Made by a program: the position numbers and the translations under genes. Source: Gammaproteobacteria bacterium (GTDB lineage Bacteria; Pseudomonadota; Gammaproteobacteria; Pseudomonadales; Azotimanducaceae). From it: a stretch of 64,000 bases of DNA. Positions 17,538 to 26,212 of this stretch are shown piece after piece (the first letter of the stretch is position 1; each line of letters begins with the position of its first letter). Below the pieces are notes generated by a model. The model worked only from the letters and a program-made list of their open reading frames with translations, was not told where the DNA came from and did no database searches. Location: the NCBI GenBank assembly GCA_026707945.1, contig JAPOVV010000016.1:124001-188000 (forward strand). Reading direction: 5' to 3'.

Positions 17538-18604
17538 TGACTTCGGGCTTCGATAGGAGTCTGTAGAGCCGGACCTTCGCCTCTGGTGGTACCTATCGAT
17601 CGCCGCGGATCTAAGGCGTCACGTACACCCTCGCCGATGAAGATCAACAGGGTCAACATCACGACCAAAGTCGTAAACACGCCTGCGCCGATCCACCATG
17701 CTTGAAGGTTGCTCTTCGCGGCCGAGAGTAACCTGCCTAAAGACGGTGACTCAATCGGTAAGCCAAATCCGAGAAAGTCGAGCGCCGTCAAAGAGACGAT
17801 CGAACTGGTCAGAATGAACGGTAGATAAGTCAGTGCAGAAACTGCTGCATTGGGTAATACGTGACGGAATATCACAATAAAGTCGCGAACGCCTAATCCC
17901 CAAGCGGCACGTACAAATTCGAAATTTCTCGCACGCAAGAATTCGGCTCGTACGACGCCGACTAGTGTCATCCAACTAAACATGACCAAAATGCCGAGCA
18001 ACCAATAGACGTTTGGCTCGACCATACTGGCAAGAATGATCAGAACGAACAACACAGGTAGTCCGATCCAGACCTCGACGATTCGTTGTCCGATCAGATC
18101 AACCAGGCCACCGAAATAGCCTTGGACAGCACCAACGCAGATTCCGATGGTTGAACTAAAAATCGTGAGGATGATGCCGAACAAGACCGACAATCGAAAC
18201 CCATAGAGCAGCTTCGCGACGATGTCCGTGCCGAAGCCATCAGTACCAAGCCAATGTTCAGAGTCAGGCGCCGCCGGTACGATCGTACGATCCCAATCTA
18301 GCGTATCGAATGAATAACGGATGGCAGGCCATAGCGCCCAACCATGCTCTTCGATTTCACGTTCTGTAAACGGATCGATATACCAGGCTTCGGTCTCGAG
18401 TACCCCTCCGAGCTGCTTGTCAGAATACGTAAAGATCAGCGGCAGGTAAATCTCGCCTTTGTAGCTGAAAATGATCGGTTTGTCGTTCGCGATAAGTTCC
18501 GTGACCATGCTGACCGCAAACAACAAACCGAATATCCATAGGGAGTAATAAGCGCGTTTGTTCTTACGGAAATTCTCAAGCCGACGCTGGTTCAGTGGAC
18601 TCAT
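17534..18604 (-). CDS. yejE: Peptide ABC transporter permease, YejE-like
   Basis: 356 residues, inner-membrane permease of the DppC/YejE type. The N-terminus NQRRLENFRKNKRAYYSLWIF and a long periplasmic loop before HWLGTDGFGTDIVAKLLYGFRLSV are typical of YejE. The cytoplasmic EAA loop reads FVRAAWGLGVRDFIVIFRHVLPNA. It overlaps the permease gene upstream and the CaiB gene downstream with ATGA junctions. The operon contains no YejF-type ATPase within the window, so the transporter must borrow an ATPase encoded elsewhere or one of the opp-type ATPases. Confidence 0.9.
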   Translation of the reverse strand: MSPLNQRRLENFRKNKRAYYSLWIFGLLFAVSMVTELIANDKPIIFSYKGEIYLPLIFTYSDKQLGGVLETEAWYIDPFTEREIEEHGWALWPAIRYSFDTLDWDRTIVPAAPDSEHWLGTDGFGTDIVAKLLYGFRLSVLFGIILTIFSSTIGICVGAVQGYFGGLVDLIGQRIVEVWIGLPVLFVLIILASMVEPNVYWLLGILVMFSWMTLVGVVRAEFLRARNFEFVRAAWGLGVRDFIVIFRHVLPNAAVSALTYLPFILTSSIVSLTALDFLGFGLPIESPSLGRLLSAAKSNLQAWWIGAGVFTTLVVMLTLLIFIGEGVRDALDPRRSIGTTRGEGPALQTPIEARSQ

Positions 18605-19677
18605 GTTTCGCGCGTCTCAAAATCAATTCGTGGGTCGACCACAACGTACATCAGATCGCCTACAAGTTGCATGGTTAAGCCGAGCAGACTGAACATATAC
18701 AACGTGGCAAATAAGACGGGATAGTCGCGGACAATAACTGCTTCATACCCAAGCAGTCCGATCCCTTCAAGCGAGAAGATAACCTCGATCAGCAATGCCC
18801 CGGTAAACAAAATGCCGACGAAAGCCGCCGGGAATCCCGCGATGATGATCAGCATCGCGTTGCGGAAGACGTGTAGGAATAACGTGCGCTTTTCGGTTAG
18901 TCCTTTTGCTCGCGCGGTTAGCACGTACTGTTTTCCGATTTCTTCAAGGAAACAGTTTTTTGTCAACATCGTTAATGTGGCAAATCCGCCCAGCGTCAAA
19001 GCGATTACCGGTAGTGCCAAATGCCAAAGAACGTCCGTCAGTTTGTCGAAGAAACTGAGATCTGCAAAGGACTCCGAGACAAGCCCCCGCATAGGAAAGG
19101 CGTTAAGCCATTCACCTCCTGCTAATGTCACCAAAAAGATGATCGCGAATAGAAATTGAGGAATCGCGTAAGCCGTGAAGATCACGGTACTCGAGAAGAT
19201 ATCAAGCGGTCCGCCATCGCGGATCGCTTTGACTACGCCAAGTGGGATCGAGATCGTGTAGATGAGAAACATCGAACTCAATCCCAGTGAAATCGATACC
19301 GGGAGTCTTTCAATGATGATGTCAAGGACGTTACGATCCTGGTAGTACGACTTGCCGAAGTCGAACCGTAGATAGTTCCACAACATTAAGCCAAATCGCA
19401 CATGCGCGGGTTTGTCGAACCCAAATCGTTCCTCGATTTCAGCGATAAACGCTGGATCTAGTCCGCTGGCGCCTTGATAACCGGACTCTGACGAGGGTCC
19501 CATTGACTCCGCGGTCGAGATATTCGCAGTGGTCGACATGGTGAGACCTGAGAACTGAGCGATCGCCTGCTCCACGGGACCGCCAGGCGCAAATTGGATG
19601 ATGGTGAAGTTAAGAAGAAGAATCCCGAATAGCGTGATCGGGATCAGGATTAAGCGTCGAAGTACGTAATGAAACAC
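18601..19677 (-). CDS. yejB: Peptide ABC transporter permease, YejB-like
   Basis: 358 residues, six membrane segments. MFHYVLRRLILIPITLFGILLLNF with IIQFAPGGPVEQAIAQ is the standard DppB/YejB start. The loop between the first two segments is long and contains the YejB-type FGFDKPAHVRFGLMLWNYLRFDFGKSY. The EAA loop is YVLTARAKGLTEKRTLFLHVFRNAML. The GTG start shares one base with the stop of the binding-protein gene upstream, and its stop overlaps the next permease, so translation is coupled throughout. Confidence 0.92.
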   Translation of the reverse strand: MFHYVLRRLILIPITLFGILLLNFTIIQFAPGGPVEQAIAQFSGLTMSTTANISTAESMGPSSESGYQGASGLDPAFIAEIEERFGFDKPAHVRFGLMLWNYLRFDFGKSYYQDRNVLDIIIERLPVSISLGLSSMFLIYTISIPLGVVKAIRDGGPLDIFSSTVIFTAYAIPQFLFAIIFLVTLAGGEWLNAFPMRGLVSESFADLSFFDKLTDVLWHLALPVIALTLGGFATLTMLTKNCFLEEIGKQYVLTARAKGLTEKRTLFLHVFRNAMLIIIAGFPAAFVGILFTGALLIEVIFSLEGIGLLGYEAVIVRDYPVLFATLYMFSLLGLTMQLVGDLMYVVVDPRIDFETRET

Positions 19678-21554
19678 TAGTAACGATCCGAGTATTCCGC
19701 TACTTTCGCTGCCTTCTCTTCATCCCACCACCAATGCTGAATGTGTGACGTTATGCGAGTTAAAGGCACCGGTTCGGGCTGGCCGAATCGATCCCAATAA
19801 GCCAAGCCAACTTTCGTTTTTGCCATCCCCGGAATAAAGTAGAAATTCCAGAGCAATACCCGATCCAACGCACGAATCGCGGCGGCGTAGTCCTCAAACT
19901 CATCGGCAGTCTTGATGCGCTCGATCAAGAAATCAATCGCCGGGTCTTTGATGTTCGCCCAGTTCGAACTGTAAGCCAAGTCTGCCTGTGCACTGTGAAA
20001 GAAGTTGTCGATGTGAGATGTTGGGGTGTTATCAGGCAGGAACCAGATCGCCCCTGCGTCAAAATCACCCGTGCGCATACGCGACAACCAATTCGAAATC
20101 TCAGGAGATTTCGCCGTCGCGGTGATACCTAATCGTCTAAGTACCTGCATGTAGTGAATAAAAGACGACGCGAGCGCTGGTGATACAGCAACCATCCGAA
20201 TATGGAACGCTTCACCGGTCGTTTCGTGAACGAGTTTCTGATTTTTTAGTACCCAACCCGCTTGACGTAACAACTCCTGTGCACGCAGCAATGTCTCACG
20301 GTCGTATCCGCCCCCCTGATTTGGCGGCGGACGATAGGGGTCCGTGAACACCCTCGGTGGAACGAGACCACGGATAGGCTCTAAGTGCCGAAGTTCCCTC
20401 TCATCTGGGAGACCTGTCGCCGCATAGACATCGGATCCATGGAAGTAGCTCGTCGCTAGATCGTAGAAGTCGTAGTTACGCTTGTTCAGAAATACGAGAT
20501 CATGGACCAACCAGAGAGCTTCGCGAACACGAACATCTTGGAACCGCTTTTGCTCTAGGTTCCAGAACACGGGCCACCATAGACCCGCTGGTCGCATTTG
20601 CGGAACGTACGACTTCTGAAACAACCCGAGCTCCCGGGGGCGAAATTCGTATGCCTGCTCCCACAGTCGCGGGATGTTCTCCACGTGCACGTCAATGACG
20701 TCGCCTTTCAAACTCTCGGTTTGCACCTGATCGTCACGAAAGTAATCAAACTTCACAAAGTCGAAGTTGAAGCGTCCGCGATTGACGGGCAAGTCACGAG
20801 CCCAGTAGTCTTCAACACGCTTGTAACGAACCCATTGCCCGACATAGAAGTCATCAATCTCGTAAGGTCCAGAACCAAGCGGCGGTTTCACCGTCGTTTC
20901 CAGTATGTCTCGTTCTTCGCCCGTCCAGTAGTGCTTCGGCAAGATCGCCATCGTGCCGATTCGTATCGGGAGCAAAGGATCTGTGCGATATGCCTCATCA
21001 ATGTGAAACCGAACCTCGCGATCGTTGATCACTTCGACACTCGAGAATCCAGCGATTGGATTTTGAATGCTGGGGTTTGCCTCAAAGCGATAGGTGTTAA
21101 AGGTGAAGACCACGTCGTCAATCGTGATCGGTTCACCATCGTGCCACTTTGCGAAGTCTCGTAGTCGAAATGCCACCCACGAACGATCGGGCGCGACAGC
21201 GATCCCTTCTGCGATTAAGCCGTAGATTGATGCGACCTCGTCTGAAGCCGTCTCCATGAGCGCGTCCAGGAGCAGGTTGTCTGACGGCGAACCCACGGAA
21301 AGTGCCGCGGCAACACGACCACGCGGGGGGACTGGATTGAAGCTATCCCAATTCCCCATCTGCGGTATCCGAATCTGACCGCCCTTAGGAGCGTTTGGAT
21401 TGATGTACTTGAAGTTTCGGAAGTCAGGTGGTAAGTTCGGTTGACTGAGGAACGCATAACCGTGTTCGTAAACGATTGGTTCCGATGGTATGGCAAATGT
21501 GGTACTTATCAGTACCACTACCAATGAAAGTTGCCTGACTAACTTCAAAACCAT
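19677..21554 (-). CDS. yejA: Extracellular peptide-binding protein, YejA-like
   Basis: 625 residues, SBP family 5. Signal peptide about 1-22 (LVRQLSLVVVLISTTFAIPSEP). HGYAFLSQPNLPPDFRNFKYINPNAPKGG is the YejA signature, followed by NLLLDALME, DRSWVAFRLRDFAKWHDGEPITIDDVVFTF and the C-terminal HIQHWWWDEEKA. It delivers periplasmic peptides, in enterobacteria including microcin C, to the YejBE permease. First transporter gene of the minus-strand operon, 35 bp downstream of the amidohydrolase gene. Confidence 0.92.
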   Translation of the reverse strand: MVLKLVRQLSLVVVLISTTFAIPSEPIVYEHGYAFLSQPNLPPDFRNFKYINPNAPKGGQIRIPQMGNWDSFNPVPPRGRVAAALSVGSPSDNLLLDALMETASDEVASIYGLIAEGIAVAPDRSWVAFRLRDFAKWHDGEPITIDDVVFTFNTYRFEANPSIQNPIAGFSSVEVINDREVRFHIDEAYRTDPLLPIRIGTMAILPKHYWTGEERDILETTVKPPLGSGPYEIDDFYVGQWVRYKRVEDYWARDLPVNRGRFNFDFVKFDYFRDDQVQTESLKGDVIDVHVENIPRLWEQAYEFRPRELGLFQKSYVPQMRPAGLWWPVFWNLEQKRFQDVRVREALWLVHDLVFLNKRNYDFYDLATSYFHGSDVYAATGLPDERELRHLEPIRGLVPPRVFTDPYRPPPNQGGGYDRETLLRAQELLRQAGWVLKNQKLVHETTGEAFHIRMVAVSPALASSFIHYMQVLRRLGITATAKSPEISNWLSRMRTGDFDAGAIWFLPDNTPTSHIDNFFHSAQADLAYSSNWANIKDPAIDFLIERIKTADEFEDYAAAIRALDRVLLWNFYFIPGMAKTKVGLAYWDRFGQPEPVPLTRITSHIQHWWWDEEKAAKVAEYSDRY

Positions 21555-21589
21555 CTACTCAATCGATTGGAACTTTCATCGTCGCAAGT

Positions 21590-22594
21590 TCAAACTCGAT
21601 AAATCCGAGCAGCGGTTCCGTAGAACATCGCATCTTTCTCTCCCTCTGAGAAGTCGGCGACGATCTTCTTCAATCCGTTCCACAGAACCTGATAAGAAAT
21701 CGAGAGTTTGTCCACGGGAAAATTGCTTTCGAACATGCAACGGTCAGGACCAAAAGACTCGATCGTATGTAGGTAGTAGCGTCTTTGAGCTTCGGCGAAT
21801 TCGTCTGACGTCGGCGGCCGCTCATTCTTGTCCCAGCCGAACCCATTGTCCGGCATAGCGAGTCCACCTAACTTCGCGACGACATTTGGGCACTTGCCGA
21901 TTTCGGCCATGTCCCCTTTCCACTGCTCGAATATCTCTTCCTGCTTGCCAGCGTATGCGCCTACACCTAACGGCGTTCCAAAATGATCAAGGATCATCGT
22001 TGTGCCAGGACAGGCGCGAGCCAGCTCCAAGTACTCTCGGTTCTGATGAAAGAAATGCCACGTATCGTAGGTGAAACCTATCTCGCCTAGCGTCGTTACA
22101 CCTTCGCGGAAGTCTGTTTGGGAGTACGGACACGGTCTGCCTCGACCCGCGTTTGTTAGAGTCCCAGTCGTGTCATAAGGTCCTGCATGCCGGATACCAC
22201 GAAATCGTCCGTCGCCGGCCGCTTCGTGTGCCTCGAGAACTTCGACGACACCTTTGCCTAGCGTCATATCTGCGTGGCTAACGATGCCAGCAATCGTTGC
22301 TTGCGACGAGTCCTTTTCACTCTCCTTCGCGACGCCCGCGACGTATTCCGTCTCGCCAATCGGCCGCATATGAGCCGGACCATCTTCCCGGTAATTGGAA
22401 TGGCAGTCGATAAAGACCGTTTTTTCGACGTTGTGACCGGAACCAGTATCACGCCACAAATCCTCTAGTTCATACTTTCCCCAAAACGAAGCTGTCGACC
22501 ATAAATGGTGATGGGGATCAATGATGCGACGCTCGGGTTCAACAATCTCTTCTTGGACGAGTGCACGCCACTCGTCAGTACTAGGCTCTGGCAC
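21590..22594 (-). CDS. Amidohydrolase-family (PF04909-type) metal hydrolase
   Basis: 334 residues, TIM-barrel hydrolase related to 2-pyrone-4,6-dicarboxylate lactonase and fuconolactonase. Metal-site motif is DPHHHLW near residue 22, followed by FRGIRHAG, TMILDHFGTPLGVGAYAGK and the C-terminal MFESNFPVDK carrying the conserved Asp. ATG start at 22594. It precedes the YejABE-CaiB genes at 35 bp and is probably the first gene of that operon, so it may act on an imported lactone or amide. That role is inferred from position only. Confidence 0.88.
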   Translation of the reverse strand: MPEPSTDEWRALVQEEIVEPERRIIDPHHHLWSTASFWGKYELEDLWRDTGSGHNVEKTVFIDCHSNYREDGPAHMRPIGETEYVAGVAKESEKDSSQATIAGIVSHADMTLGKGVVEVLEAHEAAGDGRFRGIRHAGPYDTTGTLTNAGRGRPCPYSQTDFREGVTTLGEIGFTYDTWHFFHQNREYLELARACPGTTMILDHFGTPLGVGAYAGKQEEIFEQWKGDMAEIGKCPNVVAKLGGLAMPDNGFGWDKNERPPTSDEFAEAQRRYYLHTIESFGPDRCMFESNFPVDKLSISYQVLWNGLKKIVADFSEGEKDAMFYGTAARIYRV

Positions 22595-22793
22595 GAAAGG
22601 TCCTTCTGTGTTTTACGAAAGTATGAGTCGCAATTGGTCGCCGATCTGCGCTAGAGACGACGAAGTACGATTTATATACGGTGGCAGCTACCACTCAGTC
22701 TCCGTATCCATACGCCAAAGCGTACGACCCTCACGATGCCGAACCGGTAGTCGAACCGTGCGGAACTCGGGCTACGTCAACCCGTCGATCCCA

Positions 22794-25700
22794 TCAGTCG
22801 ATTGCCAGCGGGTCCGATTCCTCGCTCCACGCACCGCAAGCTCCGTCCTCGTTCAACGAGCAGACGCGGATCGTGTAGGTCGCGGGGGACACTCCCGACC
22901 ATCGAAACATCGTGCGGTCGTATGGTCCCAGCGATCGCAAGTAGTTGGGTTCCGCAGTTTTCATCACGTGTACGCGGTAACGCGCGTTTGGCACCTCGCT
23001 CCAGCTGCCGCGCAATTCTCGCCTCCTCGGACTATCCAGCGTCACCGTCGCTGGCGGCGGCAGTGGCGCGGCGCGAGTGCGTTTGAACCCACGCCACCGG
23101 TCCGCGTACGACAGATTTGTAAGGCGCCCGGTGGCACTCACGACCAGGTTTAGTACAACAATATCGTCCGCGTCGACACGCAGTCGCCACTTGCCCGACC
23201 CGTCGCCCAGCGCTCCCTCGTCGATTAACCCTGGCGCGGTCGACTCACCCGACTCCAACTCCGCCGCCGTCAGTTCCATCGCATCGCCGCCTTCCATCCA
23301 CAACCGCACCGTCGTCCCCGGGCGCACACCGGTGTCGTCCGTTCCGGTGATCCGCACCAGGCGTCGGTTCTCCGTAGGGTTGACGAGACGCAGCACACTC
23401 GTGCTGTCAGCGTCGTTAGCCGAGTTGAAGAACGGTACCCGATGTACTCCGTTACTCTCGGGAGCCCGCGCTTGCATTGACGTCAAGAACCCGTCCGCAT
23501 GGCGGACGTAGTCGTTGGCTTCGAACTTGATTCTCTGGCTGGACATCGCCAGCCGCCATATTCCCGTGCCTGCCCCCGTGCTTCCTGTCATATTCTGGTT
23601 CGAGCTTCCGAGCTCGAGAGCGTTCGCGTCAAGATGCGCCATGTCCGTGCTGCCCATTTCGAGCGTTAATGGCTCGTATTCGGTGTCGCCATCGTCGAAC
23701 GCACTAATTAGCACATCTCCGGCGTTCGGCGATCGGTTCGCAATCCGGACAAAGCCCTGCCGCCCGTACTCGTCGGCCATCGCAGGGAATAGGGGCACGC
23801 GCCACGTCCCATCAGGGTCCTCAGCCGCGACCCCTGACAGGTTTGCCAAGTGACCCTCCGGACTCGTCAGCAGGCTCATTGCCACCAGAGGCGGTGTGGA
23901 CTCGATACGCAAGCGCCACCTGCCAGAACCGTTACCGAGACCCTCTTGCGCGACGCCACAAGGCAGACCACTGCCAGACTCCAGCTGTGTCGCATTTACC
24001 GTGCACGACGTCGCCGCCGGTACGGTCAGCCGCACCGGTTCGCCCGGTGAGCGACCAGCGTCGTCCACGCCTACCACGGTCACCTCCGCGTCCTCACCAC
24101 CCGGGTTTACGAGGCGCAGCAGACTCGTCTGGTCGAGCTCACTTGCCGGGTTGAATATCGCTACCGCGAGCGAGCCATCGGGGCGCATCGGAACCGTCAT
24201 TCCCAGCGCCGCCAAGTGCCCGTTCGCAGCGCCCACGTACGACAGTGCCTCGAGGTTCCGTTCCGCACTGTCGATCGTGAGCCGCCAAGCGCCAGTACCA
24301 GATCCAGTGGCCCCGATCAAGCCTTTCGCCGCGTTGCCGCGTTCCAGATCGTCAGAGTTGAAATGCCTGACCTGCCTCGGCCCGAGGGCTAGCGTCAGTG
24401 GACCATACTCGGAACCCGCGTCGTCGGTCGCCGCCACCGTCGCCTCGATCTCTATCTTCGAATGGTTTTCCACCCGTACATACCCGTCCCGGAGTGGGTC
24501 CGAGGCGGACGGTAAGTACCAGATCCTCTCCGGTCCGTCAACGACGACCGAGAAGGTCTGCCGAGCGAAGCCGCCGTGGGGATCCGTGGCCGTCAAGATG
24601 ATCTCAGCAATACCACGGTGCACGCCCCGCAAGACGAGCGCAGCGCCGTCGATCCCTGCTATGGCGACCGTTGAGTCGGAGGACTCAACCATGTACTCAA
24701 GCGTATCTCCGTCTGCGTCATAAAACGCCTCTGGGAGAGCTATCTCGACCGCTGCACGTGGCTCGACCGCCTGTTCGCCGATCGGCTCAGCCGCCTCCGG
24801 TGTATGGTTGGTCGTTGTCGGTTGCTGCGGCGGCTGCTGTGGCGGAGGTTGCTGCGGATTGTTTGTCGTCGTCGCGCTGGCGACGTTCGACGGTAATCCT
24901 CTGCCGACTGAGTTGACGGCCGAAACCTGGTAGTGACGCGTGGTGTTAGCCGTGAGCCCGATGTCGGCGTACGCGGTTGCGACGCTCCCCGTGTTCGAGA
25001 TCAAGTCTGAGAAGTTCGTTCCGTCGCTGGCGTACTCGATCCAGTAGTGGGAGATGGGCGAACGGCCATCACTCAGGGGCTCACTCCAGGACAAGTCGAT
25101 CCTGCTCGTACTGGCGGCATTCGCCGTCAGGTTCGTTGGTGGACCAGGTGCTCGGGGCGGCTGCGACGGCCAAAGGCTGACCGTTACCTTGTCGCCCGCA
25201 TGCCAGTCCACGCCAGTATGGCTCCATGAAAACGTGTAAGACGCATCAGGTCCCGTCGCTCGACTGAAAGCGAAAGCGAGGTTAACGAATTTGAAATACC
25301 ACCCATTCGACGCAGGACTGGGGTCGCTAGTGAACGAAATGGTGTGGTTGTCGGCAGTATCCAAAATCTGGTCAATCGTGTAAGTGATGCCATCTAGAGT
25401 GAACGTATCAGGGGATAGATTCCCAATGGAAGACGCGACGTATCCGTCCCATTGCTTTGCTTCGTCGGTTCCTGCTGTCAAACAGGCCGTCCAGAGGGCG
25501 CCGCTGGGGACAGTGTCACCTTCGCAGGGAGTGCCGGAGGATTCATCGCTGGTAGATTGTTGGGCACCGAGGGGATGCAACGAGAGGGCTAGCACAAACA
25601 TCGCGACTCTGGTGGTAAGACGAATTGGCGCGCCTATTGCCCTGAGGGGCGCGACAGACTTGACAGGTTTTATCTGTCTGTGCTTTTCCGTATCCGAAAA

Positions 25701-25814
25701 CTTTGCGCGGATGATGCCGGAGGCAGCGTGTGCACATATGCAACAAGGGAAATTCAAACGAATTCGCGACAGCACGGGCGGACGGGATCCTTCTTGGTGA
25801 ACCCCTGATTCCAC
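22794..25814 (-). CDS. Large exported FN3 and repeat-module surface protein
   Basis: Up to 1006 residues from a GTG at 25814. The likely signal core (RLTTRVAMFVLALSLHPLGAQ, 65-85) starts far downstream, so the real start is uncertain; the ATG at 25601 would leave no basic n-region. Order after the signal: a beta-rich domain (about 95-215), a fibronectin type III domain (about 225-315), a Pro/Gln/Thr linker (318-338), an Ig/cadherin-like domain (340-428), four modules of about 120 residues (431-545, 546-665, 666-789, 790-905) and a C-terminal FN3-like domain (920-1004). Each module ends with GxGxWRL or SGRWRL. G+C is clearly higher than in the neighbours. Probably a cell-surface or secreted binding protein. 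Confidence 0.8.
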   Translation of the reverse strand: MESGVHQEGSRPPVLSRIRLNFPCCICAHAASGIIRAKFSDTEKHRQIKPVKSVAPLRAIGAPIRLTTRVAMFVLALSLHPLGAQQSTSDESSGTPCEGDTVPSGALWTACLTAGTDEAKQWDGYVASSIGNLSPDTFTLDGITYTIDQILDTADNHTISFTSDPSPASNGWYFKFVNLAFAFSRATGPDASYTFSWSHTGVDWHAGDKVTVSLWPSQPPRAPGPPTNLTANAASTSRIDLSWSEPLSDGRSPISHYWIEYASDGTNFSDLISNTGSVATAYADIGLTANTTRHYQVSAVNSVGRGLPSNVASATTTNNPQQPPPQQPPQQPTTTNHTPEAAEPIGEQAVEPRAAVEIALPEAFYDADGDTLEYMVESSDSTVAIAGIDGAALVLRGVHRGIAEIILTATDPHGGFARQTFSVVVDGPERIWYLPSASDPLRDGYVRVENHSKIEIEATVAATDDAGSEYGPLTLALGPRQVRHFNSDDLERGNAAKGLIGATGSGTGAWRLTIDSAERNLEALSYVGAANGHLAALGMTVPMRPDGSLAVAIFNPASELDQTSLLRLVNPGGEDAEVTVVGVDDAGRSPGEPVRLTVPAATSCTVNATQLESGSGLPCGVAQEGLGNGSGRWRLRIESTPPLVAMSLLTSPEGHLANLSGVAAEDPDGTWRVPLFPAMADEYGRQGFVRIANRSPNAGDVLISAFDDGDTEYEPLTLEMGSTDMAHLDANALELGSSNQNMTGSTGAGTGIWRLAMSSQRIKFEANDYVRHADGFLTSMQARAPESNGVHRVPFFNSANDADSTSVLRLVNPTENRRLVRITGTDDTGVRPGTTVRLWMEGGDAMELTAAELESGESTAPGLIDEGALGDGSGKWRLRVDADDIVVLNLVVSATGRLTNLSYADRWRGFKRTRAAPLPPPATVTLDSPRRRELRGSWSEVPNARYRVHVMKTAEPNYLRSLGPYDRTMFRWSGVSPATYTIRVCSLNEDGACGAWSEESDPLAID

Positions 25815-26212
25815 GTTACCGCGAATCGAGCGGGGATTTACTAATAAAAAAAGCGGAGCGGGTTAAAGGTAGAGGGCAAAACCCCTTGCAACAACGATTC
25901 GACGACGAATGTGCATAGAAAACTATACTCATACGTCTTGAACGACTCAAACTCTACGCAATCAACACGGATCGAACACGATAGTGAGGCTCGTGTCGAA
26001 GATTCTAGAGGTGTCGACACGTTGGTGGACGTGGCCGTTCCAGTCAAATTTCCCAAACGTGGTTAACACAACACGAAACTTTTCATCAAAATCTATACCA
26101 GATCACGTCTCAACGCACAATCGCATACTTAACAGAAGAGCTACGTTTATTGGTAGTCGCTAAATTTCTCTCAGCTGAATCACGTGGCGTCGTTCACAAT
26201 TAAAGTCGAAGG
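25815..26212. other. Intergenic region without a supportable gene
   Basis: About 400 bases, AT-richer than the gene to its left. It contains an AATAAAAAAAGCGGAGCGGG stretch near 25843 and a perfect inverted repeat at 25992-26021. Short ORFs here lack ribosome sites and resemble nothing I know. It should contain the promoter of the large surface-protein gene and the end of the PhyH transcript. Confidence 0.4.
25992..26021. repeat. Perfect 8-bp inverted repeat
   Basis: CGTGTCGA (25992-25999) and TCGACACG (26014-26021) are perfect inverted arms around a 14-base spacer. The repeat lies about 180 bases upstream of the surface-protein start and could be an operator or an RNA hairpin. No T-run follows. 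Confidence 0.35.

Noticed and set aside
22802-25393. Many long plus-strand ORFs opposite the large surface-protein gene
   Set aside because: They are Arg/Ser/Pro-rich shadows caused by the high G+C of the minus-strand gene; none has a domain or start signal.
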